A stretch of 64,000 nt of DNA, taken from Rotaria socialis (Eukaryota; Rotifera; Eurotatoria; Philodinida; Philodinidae). A program made the position numbers and the translations under genes. The notes below the pieces were generated by a model, which was not told the DNA's origin, made no database searches, and saw only the letters and a list, made by a program, of their open reading frames with translations. Shown piece after piece: positions 11,150-27,100 of the stretch. The stretch spans positions 1 to 64,000 of the forward strand of contig CAJNYU010001813.1 of the NCBI GenBank assembly GCA_905331475.1, written 5' to 3'. Within the stretch, counting starts at the first letter, position 1, and every line of letters begins with the position of its first letter.

Positions 11150-14100
11150 TATATTTACAAATGATGATCATTAATGAAAGCTGTATTAGTCTAGTCTAAA
11201 TCTTTTCAAAGTAGATTTTAAAATCATATTTTTCGAAAGTGTACATTTGATGTAACATAAATGTACCACGTTAAATTTGAAGTAAAAGATATACAGATGA
11301 AAATCACAACTCGGGACATACAAAATCCTCTTGAAGAATAAAGATGAAGAATTCTATCAAAATTTTCTATATGATATTCTAATGAGACTAAAATTGAATT
11401 AGCATCTGATACTCAAAATGTCAGATTATTTTGGCAGAAACAAAAATGAAATCAAAGTAGATTTTTTTTTGAACATATTTCAACATGAAAATATTATAAA
11501 ATCTTAAATCCTTGTCATGCAAACATTCGTTGTGGAATCGTTTGGTACTTTTCCATGAAAGTGTCCTTCAAATTCTGCTGATAATTATTTGAGACGACAA
11601 AAGTTACAGATCTTCGTAACATAACAATTGCTTATCAAAAAGAATGTAGAAAACCTAGAGACTTGTCAATAACTATGAACGAACACCGATAGCTTTCTTA
11701 TTGAATCGAATTAAGTTCATTAGATGATTTTGCAAGGAATTGAATACGTAAAAGCATTTATTATCAAACAATCAAAACGTGGCAAAATTTAAAGAAAAAA
11801 AGATTTATTCCATCTATTTTTCAGCAAATGTGAAATAGTTACAACACGTCACTATGATATTTTTTTTCATCTTAATGATCACGATAGACTACTATTTGAG
11901 ATGGTCCGATCGGTCTAAGACTATGAGAAATGAGTGTCTTTAGCCAGAAACATTCCAAATAAAAATTTCATTTCGATATGCTAAGTTAGACAAATTTTCA
12001 TCTAATAGATAGTTCATTTCAGGGCATCCAAAACATTCTTATAACTATGTTATTACAAGAGGAGCCGAACTCGTTGTAGTTCAAAATTAAAGCGTATATC
12101 GGTGTCGTACTTTCTATTGAGCAGAATATTGAAAATGAATACTATTCCATTTTTATAGTCTTTCGATAAAACGTGACATTTCAATAATCAAAACAATGCT
12201 ACTTGGAAACGCTGAATTCAATGTTTCTCAACACAGCAATCAATTATGAAAAAAATCTGTTTATTAGAAAGTTTATTGTCATTTAAACTTTTAAAACTAA
12301 AAGCAACATTAAGAAATTTTGAGACAAAACGGTAAACAATTTTCTAAATGAAGCTTTTTATTGAAATTTAGAAAAATTTCCATGCTCATGACATGTTTAT
12401 AATATGTCAAAATAGAATATTCTTATAGAAATATCCAATGCTATGAACTAAAATCAACTATTTTATGGGAATTGTATGAAAATATTCATTAGATGATAAT
12501 GAATACTAAGGATGATGAATTAATATTTGAACAATTTATTTGATCAAAAAATCAATGTAAACTTACTTAAATCTATATTCAAGAAAAAGCTGAAATTCCG
12601 AAAATCTGCGAGTATCTCTCGGTATGTGAGATATTTAGATGAAAAAAGTCTTCCGACAATCTGCCAAAATCTTGTTTTTTTCAAGTCTCTTTATGTAAAA
12701 TCATTCTTAAAGAGGAGACTTTCCTACGTATTTCCATAAAAAAACGCGTTTGAACATCACACGATTTTAAACGTAATAGAATTTAAAGGAAATGTAAGAC
12801 AGAAAAATATTGTTATGCACCATGTTGCAGTATTTTCAAGATGTCCTATTTTGCTATCATATTAATTCGTAAGTTCTTTTTCAAAAAACAAAAGAAAAAT
12901 AGGTCATCAGCAGCTCTATCATGGAAGTTAGGTAAATCTTGTTTTCAATTCAATTATATTTGTTAGTAATAGTCTTATTCAGATTTTCTTTGAAATTGGA
13001 TAATATAAGCAAACATTATTTGTGAATAAAATGATTTATCATTTTAATAGAAACTCTATTTATTGTCATGAAATGAAAGGACATACGAATCAATATTATG
13101 ATACTTTCAATTCTACACCAAAACAACGACTAAAATCAATAAAAAATGATTTTCATCAATAGTATAAAAGTAATACATATAAAGCAAAATTTTCAGAACT
13201 AGTTAATCTGAACGCTCAGCTGATTCAACGGCGTAATTTTACCAATATGAGTCTCCGAATTTCTAAGTTACCTTGCAAAAACTACTGCTGTGTACCTGAG
13301 GATGTAGAAAACTTCAAGTCCTATCTGCTAAAATGTGTAATTTTATTAATTTACTATTACGTGAAACAAAACTATATGGAGGGGAAAAGTTGCTTCCTGT
13401 TCTTATCTAGTCACTAAATATTATCCAAATGTTAATTTATGTTAGTTTATATTTTGGCAGCAGATAGAATTTCTTTCAGTGAAATCAGTGATCTAACTTG
13501 ATAATTGTATTGGTACATGTTGTCCATTTCTCAAAAAGAAGTTGGCTAAGTTTTTACCATCAACAAGACAATTCAGCCCAAATGATTAGATCGGAATGAA
13601 AATATGTCAACTTTTTATCATAGAGCTAGTTATGGGTCCCACATTGTTTATATAAATACGAACGATGACTCATTGTAAAACTGTCTAGAAATGAACAAAA
13701 TATTCATTGAATTCATGTTTTTTATTGTTTTCAGTCACTGGTCTCTATCATCTCTTACAATGAAAATTGAATACACAATATTTTTTTACACCTTTGTTCT
13801 ATTAACAAACTTTATCCATACACTTCGCTCCCATTGGAAAAGTGTAACAAAATAGAAAAAATTTGCATTTTTCTCATAATACGAAGGTAAAAACAATGCA
13901 CGTAAGCAGACATAGAGAATTTATCTCTGGTAGATGAGAAGATCAAACAAAAGAAGTGATTATTCACTATTATTTGAATATAACCCTATCTGCAATCAAA
14001 ATGTAAATATCTCCTTCAAATAGTACGCATTTCATTCTGTTTATTCGTCTAAGCTATGGCAATAGCTTGTATTTTATAAGTATCTGGTGTTCTACCTATT

Positions 14101-14669
14101 TTGCTTTTTACTTACAAAACTTTGTCTTGTCTTGTCCTGCTGAAGTGTTTCCAATTGGTTACTTCTTCGTCCAACTCATAAATACTCGTATTTTACAATG
14201 AAATAATAATATTGAATACTAATTTTCAAATTTTAATAATATAAAAAATAAATTTTTTTTCTAAAAATTTTAACACTTACAATAATAACTTGTAAATGCA
14301 TAAACGTCTAATGTATAGAAAATCTCAATCAGTCCTCCATGATTTCTTTTTTTTCCGTTTTTTTCTTCTCCTTCCATTCTGTGTGTATGTATGTAATAAT
14401 GATGGTGGTCTGTTGTTTATTTACTCAATCAATCAGTAACTTAAATCTATCGATAATATTTTTTAGATGGTATGAAGTCTCTCGTTAAACGTCCAATTTC
14501 ATTAAATAATACAAATTCTTCATTAACTCGTCTTTATCTATTTCCAAAAGCAACCGAAAACGTTACAAGCAGATGATCATCATTCTTTATTTATTTCTTA
14601 TCCGCTAGTCAATTTAGTTCATATCGATAGAATTTTCAAAATATAGACAAATATTAAAAAATTATCAAG
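11150..14669. other. Intergenic region upstream of the Gq gene
   Basis: No gene recognised in 3.5 kb of AT-rich sequence. Short frames such as 12527-12739 (+) have Lys/Asn/Phe-rich composition typical of AT-rich noncoding DNA. The right end contains the promoter and 5' UTR of the alpha-q gene. Confidence 0.55.
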
Positions 14670-16231
<1,562 letters not shown>

Positions 16232-17263
16232 AAGAAATAATCGAAACAATTTTAAGAAAATAACAAAATAAAATTTCGTTAGTCGTCAAACAGACAGACA
16301 TGTGGCTCTCTTTCTATTCTCTCATTTCCTCTTTTTTTTCCTTTATTATTATTATTATTATTATTTTCGTGTCTTTTATTCTCTTATTCACACACTACAA
16401 CATTATATTAGAATGGCCGTTTAATTTTTTTTCTCTTTCATTCATGTGTGTGTGAGTATTTCTCGTACAGTGTGCATGTTTAAAGTCAAACTCGAGTTGT
16501 TTCCTCTAGTTCAATTTATCTTTTTCTTGTTTATGTATCTCTGAACGTGTTCGACAGAGTAAACACTTAAAACCAACAGTGACACGTATACTGGCAGCTC
16601 AAATCTTTTTTGTGTCTGTCTTGTCATATATACATAACTCATTTCTGTTTTATACTTATGCAATACGCGTATTATTGCTGCTGCTCTCTAGTCTATCTTT
16701 TTCTATGTTGTTATTTGTTGTCATGATCGTTGATTTTTGTGTCTTAATCTTTCTCATTTTTTCGTTCTATAAATTGTTCGATTCTTGGAATAACAGCAAT
16801 ACCAGCAATACTCATCAGTGGTGTCCATCATACTATAGCCACCAAATTGACTCTGCACAAAAGTGCGTGTCTAGTATTCGATCTGACTCTATATTTGTCT
16901 ATCGCTTTTAGCATTTTTGTCTCGGTTTTTTTTACTCGATTTCTTTTTTCTTTCGCGTGTGTATCTCGTGTGTATGTCTTCTGAATTACGATATTCGTTG
17001 CGTTGCAGTGTCGCCGCTTCTTTCTCTCAATCTCTTTTTTTCATACTCTATTATTACAAGAAAGTTCTCTTTTCTTTTTCTCTGGTTTTTCAATTGTATA
17101 AAATAAATAAACGAATAATGAAGAAAAATATCATTTTCTTTTTTTTTCAAAACTAAAATTCGTCAAATAATAAATATTCTCATGCATTCTAGATATTCTA
17201 GTGTAAGTCGTTGTGAACGACTGATTTATTCAATCAATCAAACTAAAAAGAAAACAAGTTAAA
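16232..17263 (+). other. Gq 3' region and S15 5' region
   Basis: Pyrimidine-rich stretch with a (TTA)n microsatellite at about 16343-16366 and a poly(A) signal near 16267. Two hydrophobic Ser/Phe/Leu-rich frames (16579-16911 and 16917-17156) come from the T-rich composition and are not supported as genes. The right end should hold the ribosomal protein promoter. Confidence 0.6.
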
Positions 17264-17264
17264 A

Positions 17265-17312
17265 GTAAGTTATTTGGTAGAATTATTTCTTATTTATGCT
17301 CCATTTTCATAG
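17265..17312 (+). other. Probable 5' UTR intron of the S15 gene
   Basis: A GTAAGT donor after AAAA at 17265 and a TTTTCATAG acceptor at 17312 bound a 48-nt intron, ending nine bases before the start codon. Size and sites match the coding introns in this window. Confidence 0.65.
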
Positions 17313-17321
17313 AATATAAAC

Positions 17322-17783
17322 ATGGCTGATCAAGATGCTACTGGTGTAACTGCAGCTGAATTAAAAAAGAAACGAACATTTCGTAAATTTACATTTCGTG
17401 GTGTTGATCTTGATCAATTATTAGATATGAATAATGAACAATTGATGCCATTATTACATTGTCGTGCACGACGCCGTTTATCACGTGGTCTTAAACGTAA
17501 ACCAATGGCTTTAATAAAACGTTTACGTAAAGCTAAAAAAGAAACACCCGAATTAGAAAAACCACAAGCTATTAAAACACATCTACGTGATATGATTATT
17601 GTACCTGAAATGGTCGGCTGTGTTGTTGGTGTTCATCAAGGAAAAACATTTAATTCAATTGAAATTAAACCTGAAATGATTGGATACTATTTAGGAGAAT
17701 TTTCAATCACATATAAGCCAGTTAAACATGGTCGGCCTGGTATTGGTGCAACACATTCATCTCGTTTTATTCCACTCAAATAG
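17322..17783 (+). CDS. RPS15: 40S ribosomal protein S15 (uS19)
   Basis: A single coding exon of 153 residues starting [20 protein letters not shown]. It matches eukaryotic S15 over its whole length: the [16 protein letters not shown] region, the basic [17 protein letters not shown] segment, the [13 protein letters not shown] core and the C-terminal [14 protein letters not shown], which reaches toward the decoding centre. It is a component of the small subunit head. An intron in the 5' UTR and an AATAAA at about 17909-17914 complete a compact gene. Intact. Confidence 0.98.
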   Translation: MADQDATGVTAAELKKKRTFRKFTFRGVDLDQLLDMNNEQLMPLLHCRARRRLSRGLKRKPMALIKRLRKAKKETPELEKPQAIKTHLRDMIIVPEMVGCVVGVHQGKTFNSIEIKPEMIGYYLGEFSITYKPVKHGRPGIGATHSSRFIPLK

Positions 17784-19829
17784 AGAGTTCAAATGAAAAG
17801 AAAAAAATATATATATTGCTTGTTTTAATCATGTAACAACATTTGATTTGAGACGCATCAAAAAGAAGAAAACTCCTCGTTGATTTGTAACATCTTTATC
17901 GTTTTATTAATAAAGAAAAGGACAACAAAACACAAAATAAATTTCCATCGAATACCTCTATCAATAATGAACTATACATGCGAAAAAATGATTCTTAAAA
18001 AAGTACAATATTGAATTTATTAATCGAAAGAAATGCATCAAAACTAGATAAAGTTAATAGATAATATGATTTAAAATTAAGAGTATTTTTTTCGAATTTA
18101 TCTCAAGAAATCTTCAAGTGAACAAGAATTAGAAAAGAAATTTTCGGTAAAACATCTACTTCAGTAAATGAAACAAAAATAAAGGATAATTCGTCACTAT
18201 AAAAAATTAAGTTTCTTCGAATTATTGTTAATCAAAAACATGTCATTATGATTTAAAAAGTATGATTCGTTCACTTTCATCGAACGATTCCATCTATTTC
18301 ATATTACTTTTTTATGAAATGCAAGATGCATATGGTAGTCTTTTTTTATTCAATGAAAAATACATAGTGTTTCAAAATAAACGAAGAGATATTATTCTAA
18401 TAGGTATCAGTGTAGTGGTTTTTTACTTTGATGATGAGTTTAGCATATTATGTAATGATTTTATTTCAAATGATGGAAGTACTTGAATAAATATTGGGTG
18501 ATTCTTTTGATTGTTTGTTTTTGACCAAATATGGTTGTTTGTTTTTATTTTCATTATGAACTGTAATGATATTAGCAACATTTGGTATATTTACAGAAAT
18601 TTTAGCGTCATCAACTTTTCTTGTGATATTCTCAAAATTTTTACTTTTCGACTAGAAATCTCACGGTTAATCGTAGTGCTTCTTTAAAAACAGAGCATCA
18701 TTTGAATGACTCGTTTTCATTTACATGAATCTATGGAAGTACAGATTTCTGTACCACTATCGTAAATATTTGCGTTTGTGCAATTATCACGAAGAGAAGA
18801 AGACTAAATTTTCTTTCTCACATATTTTAGGTTAACTAAACTGTTTTAGAGTTGCTTCTAATAGATAGAACCCGACTATTTCAGTTTCTTGTCTCGTCTC
18901 CCTTCCTTCCTCTTTCATGAATAAAGAGCTGAGGTATATGGAGTTTCATAACAGTTAACTTTTCGATTACAACAGCCATTTAAGTTTTATCTGATAAAAA
19001 AACTTCGCTTTTATACGATTTTATGGCTATATTTTCAAACCGTTTCTCTCTCGATTCTATGTGAATCGATCTTGAAACATTCACTAGTCTAGTTAGAAAG
19101 AAATAAAGATAACTAAATTGATCTAAAATTATATTAAACAATAATATAGTGTTATTTAGAGTTGCTAAGAATGATTTCTAGTAAATTGAAATTCATTTTC
19201 ACCTTAATCTAAAACGTTTTTGTTGTTATTCATGCAAATAATTACTAAGTTTCCCCTGTAGTTTATAAATCTACGTAGTGCTGACGTGATCAATCGTTTT
19301 AGTTCTTTCTGTTTTTTATAATAATGAACTACGATTCGGATTCTCTATGTTTTCGATTATGTCATTGATAGGCAATGTCAGGCCAGATCTTATTCTATAC
19401 TTTCAGCATGATCCATGCAGTGAAGAATCGATTTGAAAAAAGATTATTTTAGAAATACAGAATCTCTTATATGTGATTTTACACTTGTATTAATATTAAA
19501 CAAAACGATGGTCATAATTATTATCACTGTCTTCTATAATTTATATCAGATTCATTAAATTTCAAATAACTCTAAATAAATTCTTTTTTTTTAATGAAAT
19601 GCTTATAAAGTGTCAAAATTAAACCAATTGATACAAAAAGCAATAATCATTTTACTATAAAAAAATTGGTTCGTAGAATAGAAAAAAATATAAGCCGAAA
19701 ACTCTATTAGATATATGATGTTCTTTTGTTTGTCGATGTTTATTTATTCAGAAAAGGTAAAAGGGCTTTTAGTGAAAACAAAATCAATCGTTATAGTCTA
19801 TAAAAAAAAGTGTAACTTTTAAATTTCAT
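17784..19829. other. Intergenic, no gene recognised
   Basis: AT-rich sequence between the + strand S15 gene and the - strand GPCR, so both genes end here. The + frame at 18262-18486 has no family likeness. Confidence 0.55.
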
Positions 19830-21161
19830 TTAAAATCCATGGTTATTCGTAGTTATATTATTTTGTGGTGCTTTTGATTGAAGAAGGGCTTGCTCAGTAG
19901 TGTTTCGTCTACTTTTTCGAGATTGAGCTCTCGACAAGTTCAATAATTGCATTAATTCATTTCGAAAAACTCCACCTGTCAATGTATAAATATAAAAATG
20001 AATCGCATGATTTAATTGTCCCATAGCAATAAATATAGCTGTCAATAAAGCCATGGCACCTTTTGTTTGTGATATATTTGATGGACGGAATGCACGTACC
20101 GTGTCATTAATTTCCGTTGGTAATGTAAATACTAAAAAAGCTACAAAAAGAAAGATAAAGAAATATAAATATTGTTCTATTTTTAATCAATTCCATTAAT
20201 AAAACTAACCCGCCGCGCTACCAAGTAACATCACAGTTAATTGCTTTTCTTTTTCATGTCGTTTACGATGTTTTTTTGATTGAATCGTTGTTGTTATTAT
20301 TGCTCTAATTGATCGTCGTGATGTTATAACACGTATTAATATTAGTATATTACATACTAGCATAACAATAAATGGAATAACTACAGCAAATAACATATCT
20401 AATGAATCAAACACTGCATAAAATCGATCATAAGTTATTGATTTATTTCCATTACTAAAGGCATTTTTCAGTATTGACGGCATACAAACTTTATTTGATG
20501 GATCTATTTCACTGATTTCAAAACCCCAAAACAGATGACCATTTATAAGTAGAAATATTACTGACATAGCTAGTATGATATATATAGCAATACGTGCGCG
20601 ACAAAACCGTGTTGAAGTAAGTGGGCATTGAATCGATACGGCTCGATCAATCGATGCAACGGCTAATAAAAAGTTTGAAAGATCTGTTGTAAAATAAACC
20701 ATTAATGGATTTAATTTACATATATATAATGATTTTGTAGTTAACGTTACATTATTGTATGATGGAAGCACGGTATCAATAAAAGAAGCACACAGCGATG
20801 CTATGTCGGTAATAGCTAGAGCAAGAAAGTAAACAGCACATGAACGATGTCGTAATGATGGTCGACTAAAAACAAGAACACTGAGTGAATTTCCAATCAC
20901 ACCAATGACGAATATAGTTAAACATATATATTTGTAAACGATAGTTTCAGCTATCTGTTGGTATGGATCATAGGATGATACCGAATCACTTTGTGACGTT
21001 GATATGTTAAGATCTTTTTGAAATAAGGATGATGATGATGATGATGATGATAATGGTGATGATGCAGAGGAAAGATTAAATAATATTGTATTTGAATGTG
21101 ATAAACTTAGAAAACTTTCACCGGAGATAATTCGTTCAAATTCTAATGAACTTGATTTCAT
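19830..21161 (-). CDS. Rhodopsin-class G protein-coupled receptor
   Basis: Two exons, 20210-21161 and 19830-20140, separated by a 69-nt intron in the third cytoplasmic loop/TM6 region, joining to 420 residues. The N-terminus is Ser-rich (a GAT-repeat-encoded poly-Ser run) with several NxS/T sites. TM1 carries GNSLSVLVFSRPSLR, TM2 LALAITDIASL and TM3 ends ASIDRAVSIQCP, so the usual DRY is DRA. A TM3 Cys (YICKLNP) and an extracellular Cys (NKVCMPS) could form the class A disulfide. TM5 to TM7 follow, with TM7 reduced to HFYIYTLTGGVFRNEL rather than NPxxY. The layout resembles orphan peptide-type receptors expanded in rotifers and other spiralians. The ligand cannot be inferred. Expressed as a plasma membrane receptor if functional. 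Confidence 0.92.
21028..21051. repeat. GAT trinucleotide run encoding poly-Ser
   Basis: A trinucleotide repeat inside the coding part of the GPCR N-terminus. On the minus strand it reads as a run of Ser codons. Confidence 0.9.
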
Positions 21162-24100
21162 TATCTAAACAAAGCGTAAAAAGAAAACGTTTACTTATTA
21201 TTCATTATTTTAGATCGAAGAAAAATCGATCAGATTCATTTGAGAGTAGCGAATAATCATATGCTTGTTTTCAAATGCAGCTTATCAACATGAACACGGA
21301 TGAACCAACAATGGAGAGATAAAACGATGTTTGGAAGTTGTTTTCTGTCAAACTTCTTTTCTATTTTCATGTGTATCGTCTTATGACTATTTTTGACTTT
21401 GTATTTTATAGCTAACTCATTGTTGCAATCGACAACTCTAATAATTCGATTAGTAGATGTTCTCTTTTATTTGCTAACTATTTTTTTTTATTAAAGAGTT
21501 TGCATAAAATCAACAATCGAATCATAAAAATCGAGAAAAAAATGATAAAACTCTGCTCATTGTATATTGTATGTAAACCAGTGTGTCTTGTTTTATCTTG
21601 AAAAAATTGCTACTAGACAGACTCGCCATTGATGAATTTAGTTCTGTACTAATGTTTTTCAACAACATCTGTCGAATCGAACACAATATAAATGAAATCT
21701 CAAATTACTTTATAATTGAAACGAACAAAAATAGAAATTTTATTAGACATTGTAAGTTCAATGTATGTCATACTTATCAGGAAATAACGAGCATTAATCG
21801 AACATGTTGTTATTTAATGCATTTCTGTGCGATCTCTTATGCGCGAGAAGAGAGGCAAATATTAGCATTTTTTCTCTTTTACTTCCAATCGACACTTTTC
21901 CTTACTGTTGAATTGATAAGTACTTTTCTTCTATTTTATTCGTCCACCGATTGTCACCGACGTTCACAATTGTAGTCAATGGTCGAGATCATTGTAAACA
22001 AGAGTCGTTGATGCTATCGTTCTTGTTACATTAAATCTAGAAATAAAAAAAAACGAAAGGGAAAAACAAGAAGAAATAAAGTTGTCACCTGCAATTTATA
22101 ATCAAAGTAAATCCTTAGTTATATATGTCGTTTTCATTTATAAGTTAAAAAAAATAAATTATCGGGAAGTACAATAGAAAAGGACTTCTTTAGCAGATGA
22201 TTTTTCTCATTAATAATTGATCAGAATCTTTTTTTTTCTTTATCGAGATCATTTCTTAGCTGTTGGCTGGTTTCTACGTCTTTTAATCTATCAATGTGTT
22301 AGATAAGGAAAATAGAAATTCACTACGGGATCCATATACTAAAGGATGTGTACACTCGATGGGAATAACTCTTAATACGAATTTTGTTTTTTTAAATAGA
22401 GATAGAAATGCAAAACACTCATAGTCTATTAACAAAAGAAAAAAATGCAAGAAAATAAGATTATCCGAAGGCATAACGCCATTTTATTCATCTTTGAACG
22501 AGTAGACACAACGACTACGCGGTAATAAGTAGGATACTATATAATGGAATTAGGAGAACGTGTCAATGATGGCAATAGTGGCATTGAGAAACCAAAAGAA
22601 GAAAGGGAAAAGAAAAATAGACTAGTCTAATTGTTATCAAAGAACTTGACATCATTACATTGCCACATGATGTTCTCACAATTTTATTGGGCCTGACAGT
22701 TGAACACACACTTATGATCTCGTCTTTCTATCGATTGTGTATCTCATAATTGAGCACTTGAAAATACTTATGAACAAAAACCTAAGTTAGACATATTGAG
22801 AAAAAACGAACAAATTTAATACTATTTTTGATTTTATTCCGAATAGAAGAGCTTTAGTTAAACGAAATGTTATCGTTACTATTATTATTATTTCATGTTG
22901 GTTCTTATAAATCTTAATCGATAATCTCAAAAGCCAAATACTCTCTAAGTATTGTCACATGAAATCTAATTAATGTTTTAAATGCAAAATAATTAATTTA
23001 ATTTAATTTTCTAAATAATTTTGCTTTTTTTGCACTTAACGATCTTTTCGATTCTTTTTTTTGAACGAACAGAAAAACCAATGAGTGTATCTTATAGTAT
23101 ATTTTATGACATACCTTATGCCTTGTAGAATGTGTTATTCTGTTAATCGCTTGTCTAACCTTATCTAGCACTTTTCTTTTGTCAGTGATGCAATGAGAAA
23201 AAAAGAAGAAGAAATTAGTAGAATTATACGAAAGAAGGTAGCTACATTTTGAGTTGAAGTCAATTAATAATAATAGAAGTCTAGGCACAATATTGGACCT
23301 TGGAATGATGATTAGCAGATAGTCCTCATTTATATAATAATGTCCATGAAGAATTCATCATCAAAAGAAAAATTTTCTTGTGTGTTTCCTTTCTTTCTTT
23401 CTTTTTCGATGATGATGATGATTATCATCATTATTATTATTACTTTTCAGAAGAGTATCATTTCAACAGTTATTGTCAACAAACTGGAAAACATGGGACT
23501 ATAGCTATGATAGTGTAGATAGAAATAAAGAAATGAAAGATCACAAATATTACTACTTTATTCATGTGTGAATTAAATTGTCATATTAATCTTCAATGTT
23601 GATATTTTATATTCTTGAACATAAATAGAGATTTACTTCAATTCGAAAAGTATAAGATCAATTTAGTTCATACGGTTTATTAATTATATTAAATAAAAAC
23701 ATTGAAGTTTTTAAGGGTGCCTATACTTTGTCAATAAACTGAAGAACAAGTGCAGAATAGCATGGCTGAGAAGTCTTTCTGAGTGGGACAAGAAAAGAGA
23801 AAAAGAAGATTTTTTGCATTATGATTATCATTGTGTTTCTTCATTGATCTAATTTCTTTTCATTCTATAATAAAGTTTGTTCGATGTAAGACAAACGTTG
23901 AAGAGTGAAAGAGAACAGAGTAAAACCTACTGTTACTTTGTCTCTTTTTTAGATAACGAAACCTGTATGGCCTAATAAAATTAATTGCAGATATAAAAAT
24001 TTCATGTTATAGCATTCATTCATGTTTTACGCTCAATGAACTGAAAGCAAGTGAAGAAAAGCTAAACCAAAAAATGGATAATACCACCTAACTAATGAAT

Positions 24101-27100
24101 AAAAACAAAAGCAACTCAACCCACTCGCTCAGTTGAGTTTATATGCGTGCACGCAAGAGATTTGATTGCTTGCATATTGTAGATATCTCTCACGTGTAAT
24201 TACTCTCAAGCGTTAGTCGCTGTCTACATTCTCGAAGGTATCGTTTTTCCAACAAATAGAACTGCTTCAATACATCTATATGACCAATGATAGGCATCGT
24301 TGCCAAGCAGGCAAGCAAACAAACAGACACAGACATAAGCCATCTTAGCTCACAACAACAAAATTTTCTTTTCTAATCATTAAGAACAGTAATATTACAG
24401 CTGATGTAAATATAACAATCGAAAACTGATGAAAAATTTTACAGGATAGATGCATCATAAATATATATATATATATATTTGAGTTTTATATTTCTTGTTT
24501 CTCATTTGATTCAAGCAATAAATTTGATGGCTATCATACTACTTAATCAATCACTCAATCATTTATTGTTGTGCTGGTTTTTTTTCGTATGGAAACATTC
24601 AATAACAGATGCAATATGTTATCTCATAGTACAAACATTTCATTCGATTTTATCGAATATTTTGTAGAAAAATATTTTCTTTTTGTTAATGGAGAAGAAA
24701 TATCATATTATAAGACAAATATGTAGATCCATACACAGTGATAAAAAAATATGGATATACGTGTGCATAGTACAAGGTCCAATGAATAAATATACTATCG
24801 CAGTGTAAAAAAAATACTATTGTTGTCCAACATTATATTTTATTATGCACATCGGTTGATTAATTTCGTTTATTCTACATGACATTCTTTCATAGTGAAT
24901 TTCCTCATTGCCATTTCATGTTTCTTCCAGAAGTATTCGACATCAAACCTAAACCACTAATGCAATAAATTGAATTTCTTATATATTGTTTCTGTATTCT
25001 AGCCATTCTTTTGAATCCATTCTCTTTTTAATCTATTTTGTTCAAAAAATAAGATTTTATTAAATATTTTATAATGAAATTTTTCTCACAGATAAATAAA
25101 AGTAATCCTTGAATGTTCGAAAAGTTTAAAAAGCTATAGATACGTTTATAAAGAACTGCAGAGTTTATTAAAAATTAAGTCGGGTGTCAAAAAAAACAAG
25201 CACACTAAAATATTCAATGGTTGGTTCTATCAGCTCTTTATCTCATTAAAAGCATATTCATGTTGGTGTATCACCTCAGAGAAGTCGCATTTCGTTAAAA
25301 TTTTTCTATCCACAAAATATTTCCATAACTCACACGTAGTATATCATGAGTTAAAACTTAGCGTACAAGTGTTCTAGTGTCGCTATTTCGAACACACAAC
25401 AGAAAAATGAATTCAGATGAAGGATGAATGAATCGAATCGAATCGACTTTACCTTTAGTTAGAAAGTAAATTTTTTATTTGTTGAATAAGATTAGAATAT
25501 GATTTCTAGTTGGAAAAAATGGATTAGTAGGCCACATGTTCTAAAATTTCTAAGTCAACATGTTTATTAAGATGCGTTTTTGTTTCATATTCAGAATTAA
25601 ACGATTCATTTATCACACTTGAATCAATGATGAATTTTGTTAAATAAGGACTGTTTCAGTTGTATAAGTAATTCATTGCAATCAAACAACAAATTAAGTC
25701 CTACTTGTTGACACCAACATCTACTTATGTTGTATTACGTCCGCGATATTTTTCTAGCTTAATGTTTATTAAATCTTACTATTTATTGTACAATAATAAT
25801 ACTAAATATATTTCATTCTAATCTACAGAGACAGTATTCCCAATTGATATATTTTTAATACTTTTTTCTACGCATTTACTTAGCGAAAGAGATTATTTGT
25901 ATTCGTATACAGCAACTGGCTTCTAAGCAAGACAAATTCAATAGTAAAATTATAAAAATCGTACGTGATAGCGATAGGCTAACATCATTTTTAAGTATTG
26001 GGTGGTTCAAAATAAATGGTTCATTTTTTGTCAAAAACGTTTTCTCTATTGAATGCGAACCCTTTTGTTATAGTCTTATTATTCAAAGATGTGCCGCAAA
26101 ATTTTCTAAAAGAACTGGTAAAAGCATTTTATTTAAAATATAGACATAAAAAGCTCACAAAACATAACTGTTTATATCCAACTTTTTAAAGCTGTTCTCA
26201 TTCAACATACTCATCTTACTTACTATCCTTTAACGAATTGGAAAAAGCAAAAAGGGAAGTTTTTGTTAGTATAATTAAGAATGCTTTTGAGATTCATATA
26301 GAATAAAACCAATTTGATCAAGTTTGAGAACTCAATTCTCATAGAAAATAGGCTGAGAAGCTTCATGTTTCGTCGACGTTAATAGAGTTCCTTGAAAGCT
26401 ATAGTACTGCTAATAGAAGAAAAAAATGTGTTCTTTTCATAATTAATAAGTTTTTCAACGCAGCCTCGTTGGAGCTAAAATTCGGAATTCATATATTTCG
26501 GGAGACTTAGAAAATTTTGAAAGCATATTCAGATATTTTAATACAACATCTTTAGTTAAATTATTCGTGTATTACTCGTATTATATTTAAGAATAGAAAT
26601 TAATTATAACATTTTAAATATTTTAATCGATTTAACAAACTATTTATCTTTGATACCCCTAATAAATATCATTGGTCATATTTTAATACTTTGAATGCGA
26701 TTGAAGTTGCAAATATTAATTCTGGGTAATTTAAGCCCAATATTGATGAGTTTACTTTTTTATTTCTTGATTCTTATAATTAAATATGATATTAATCAGG
26801 AGCTACTTCTATAACTATAAATAGCACGATAGTTTTACCAAATTCGAAAAACAACTGAAATATTCTTTTCTAATTTATTGAGTGTCTAATCAATCAAATT
26901 TTGGCCACATACTCAAATTCTTAGGTTCAAACTATATTATTTAAATAGAATATATGAACAATAAAAATTCCAAACAGTGTACAGTTTTTATTACTTTTTG
27001 AAATATTTTAATGATAATTATGTATATGTATATATGACTTATTTTCATTATCAACAATTAAAATAATGAATGTGGTTGATTAGTAAATACTTTCACGACG

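Noticed and set aside
16579..17156. Two hydrophobic + strand frames between Gq and S15
   Set aside because: They lie in pyrimidine-rich UTR/promoter sequence. Ser/Phe/Leu richness follows from T-rich composition and no family likeness is seen.
25994..26025. Mariner-like end TTGGGTGGTTCAAAATAAAT
   Set aside because: No matching inverted end or TA pair was found within reach. A solo end is not enough to call an element.
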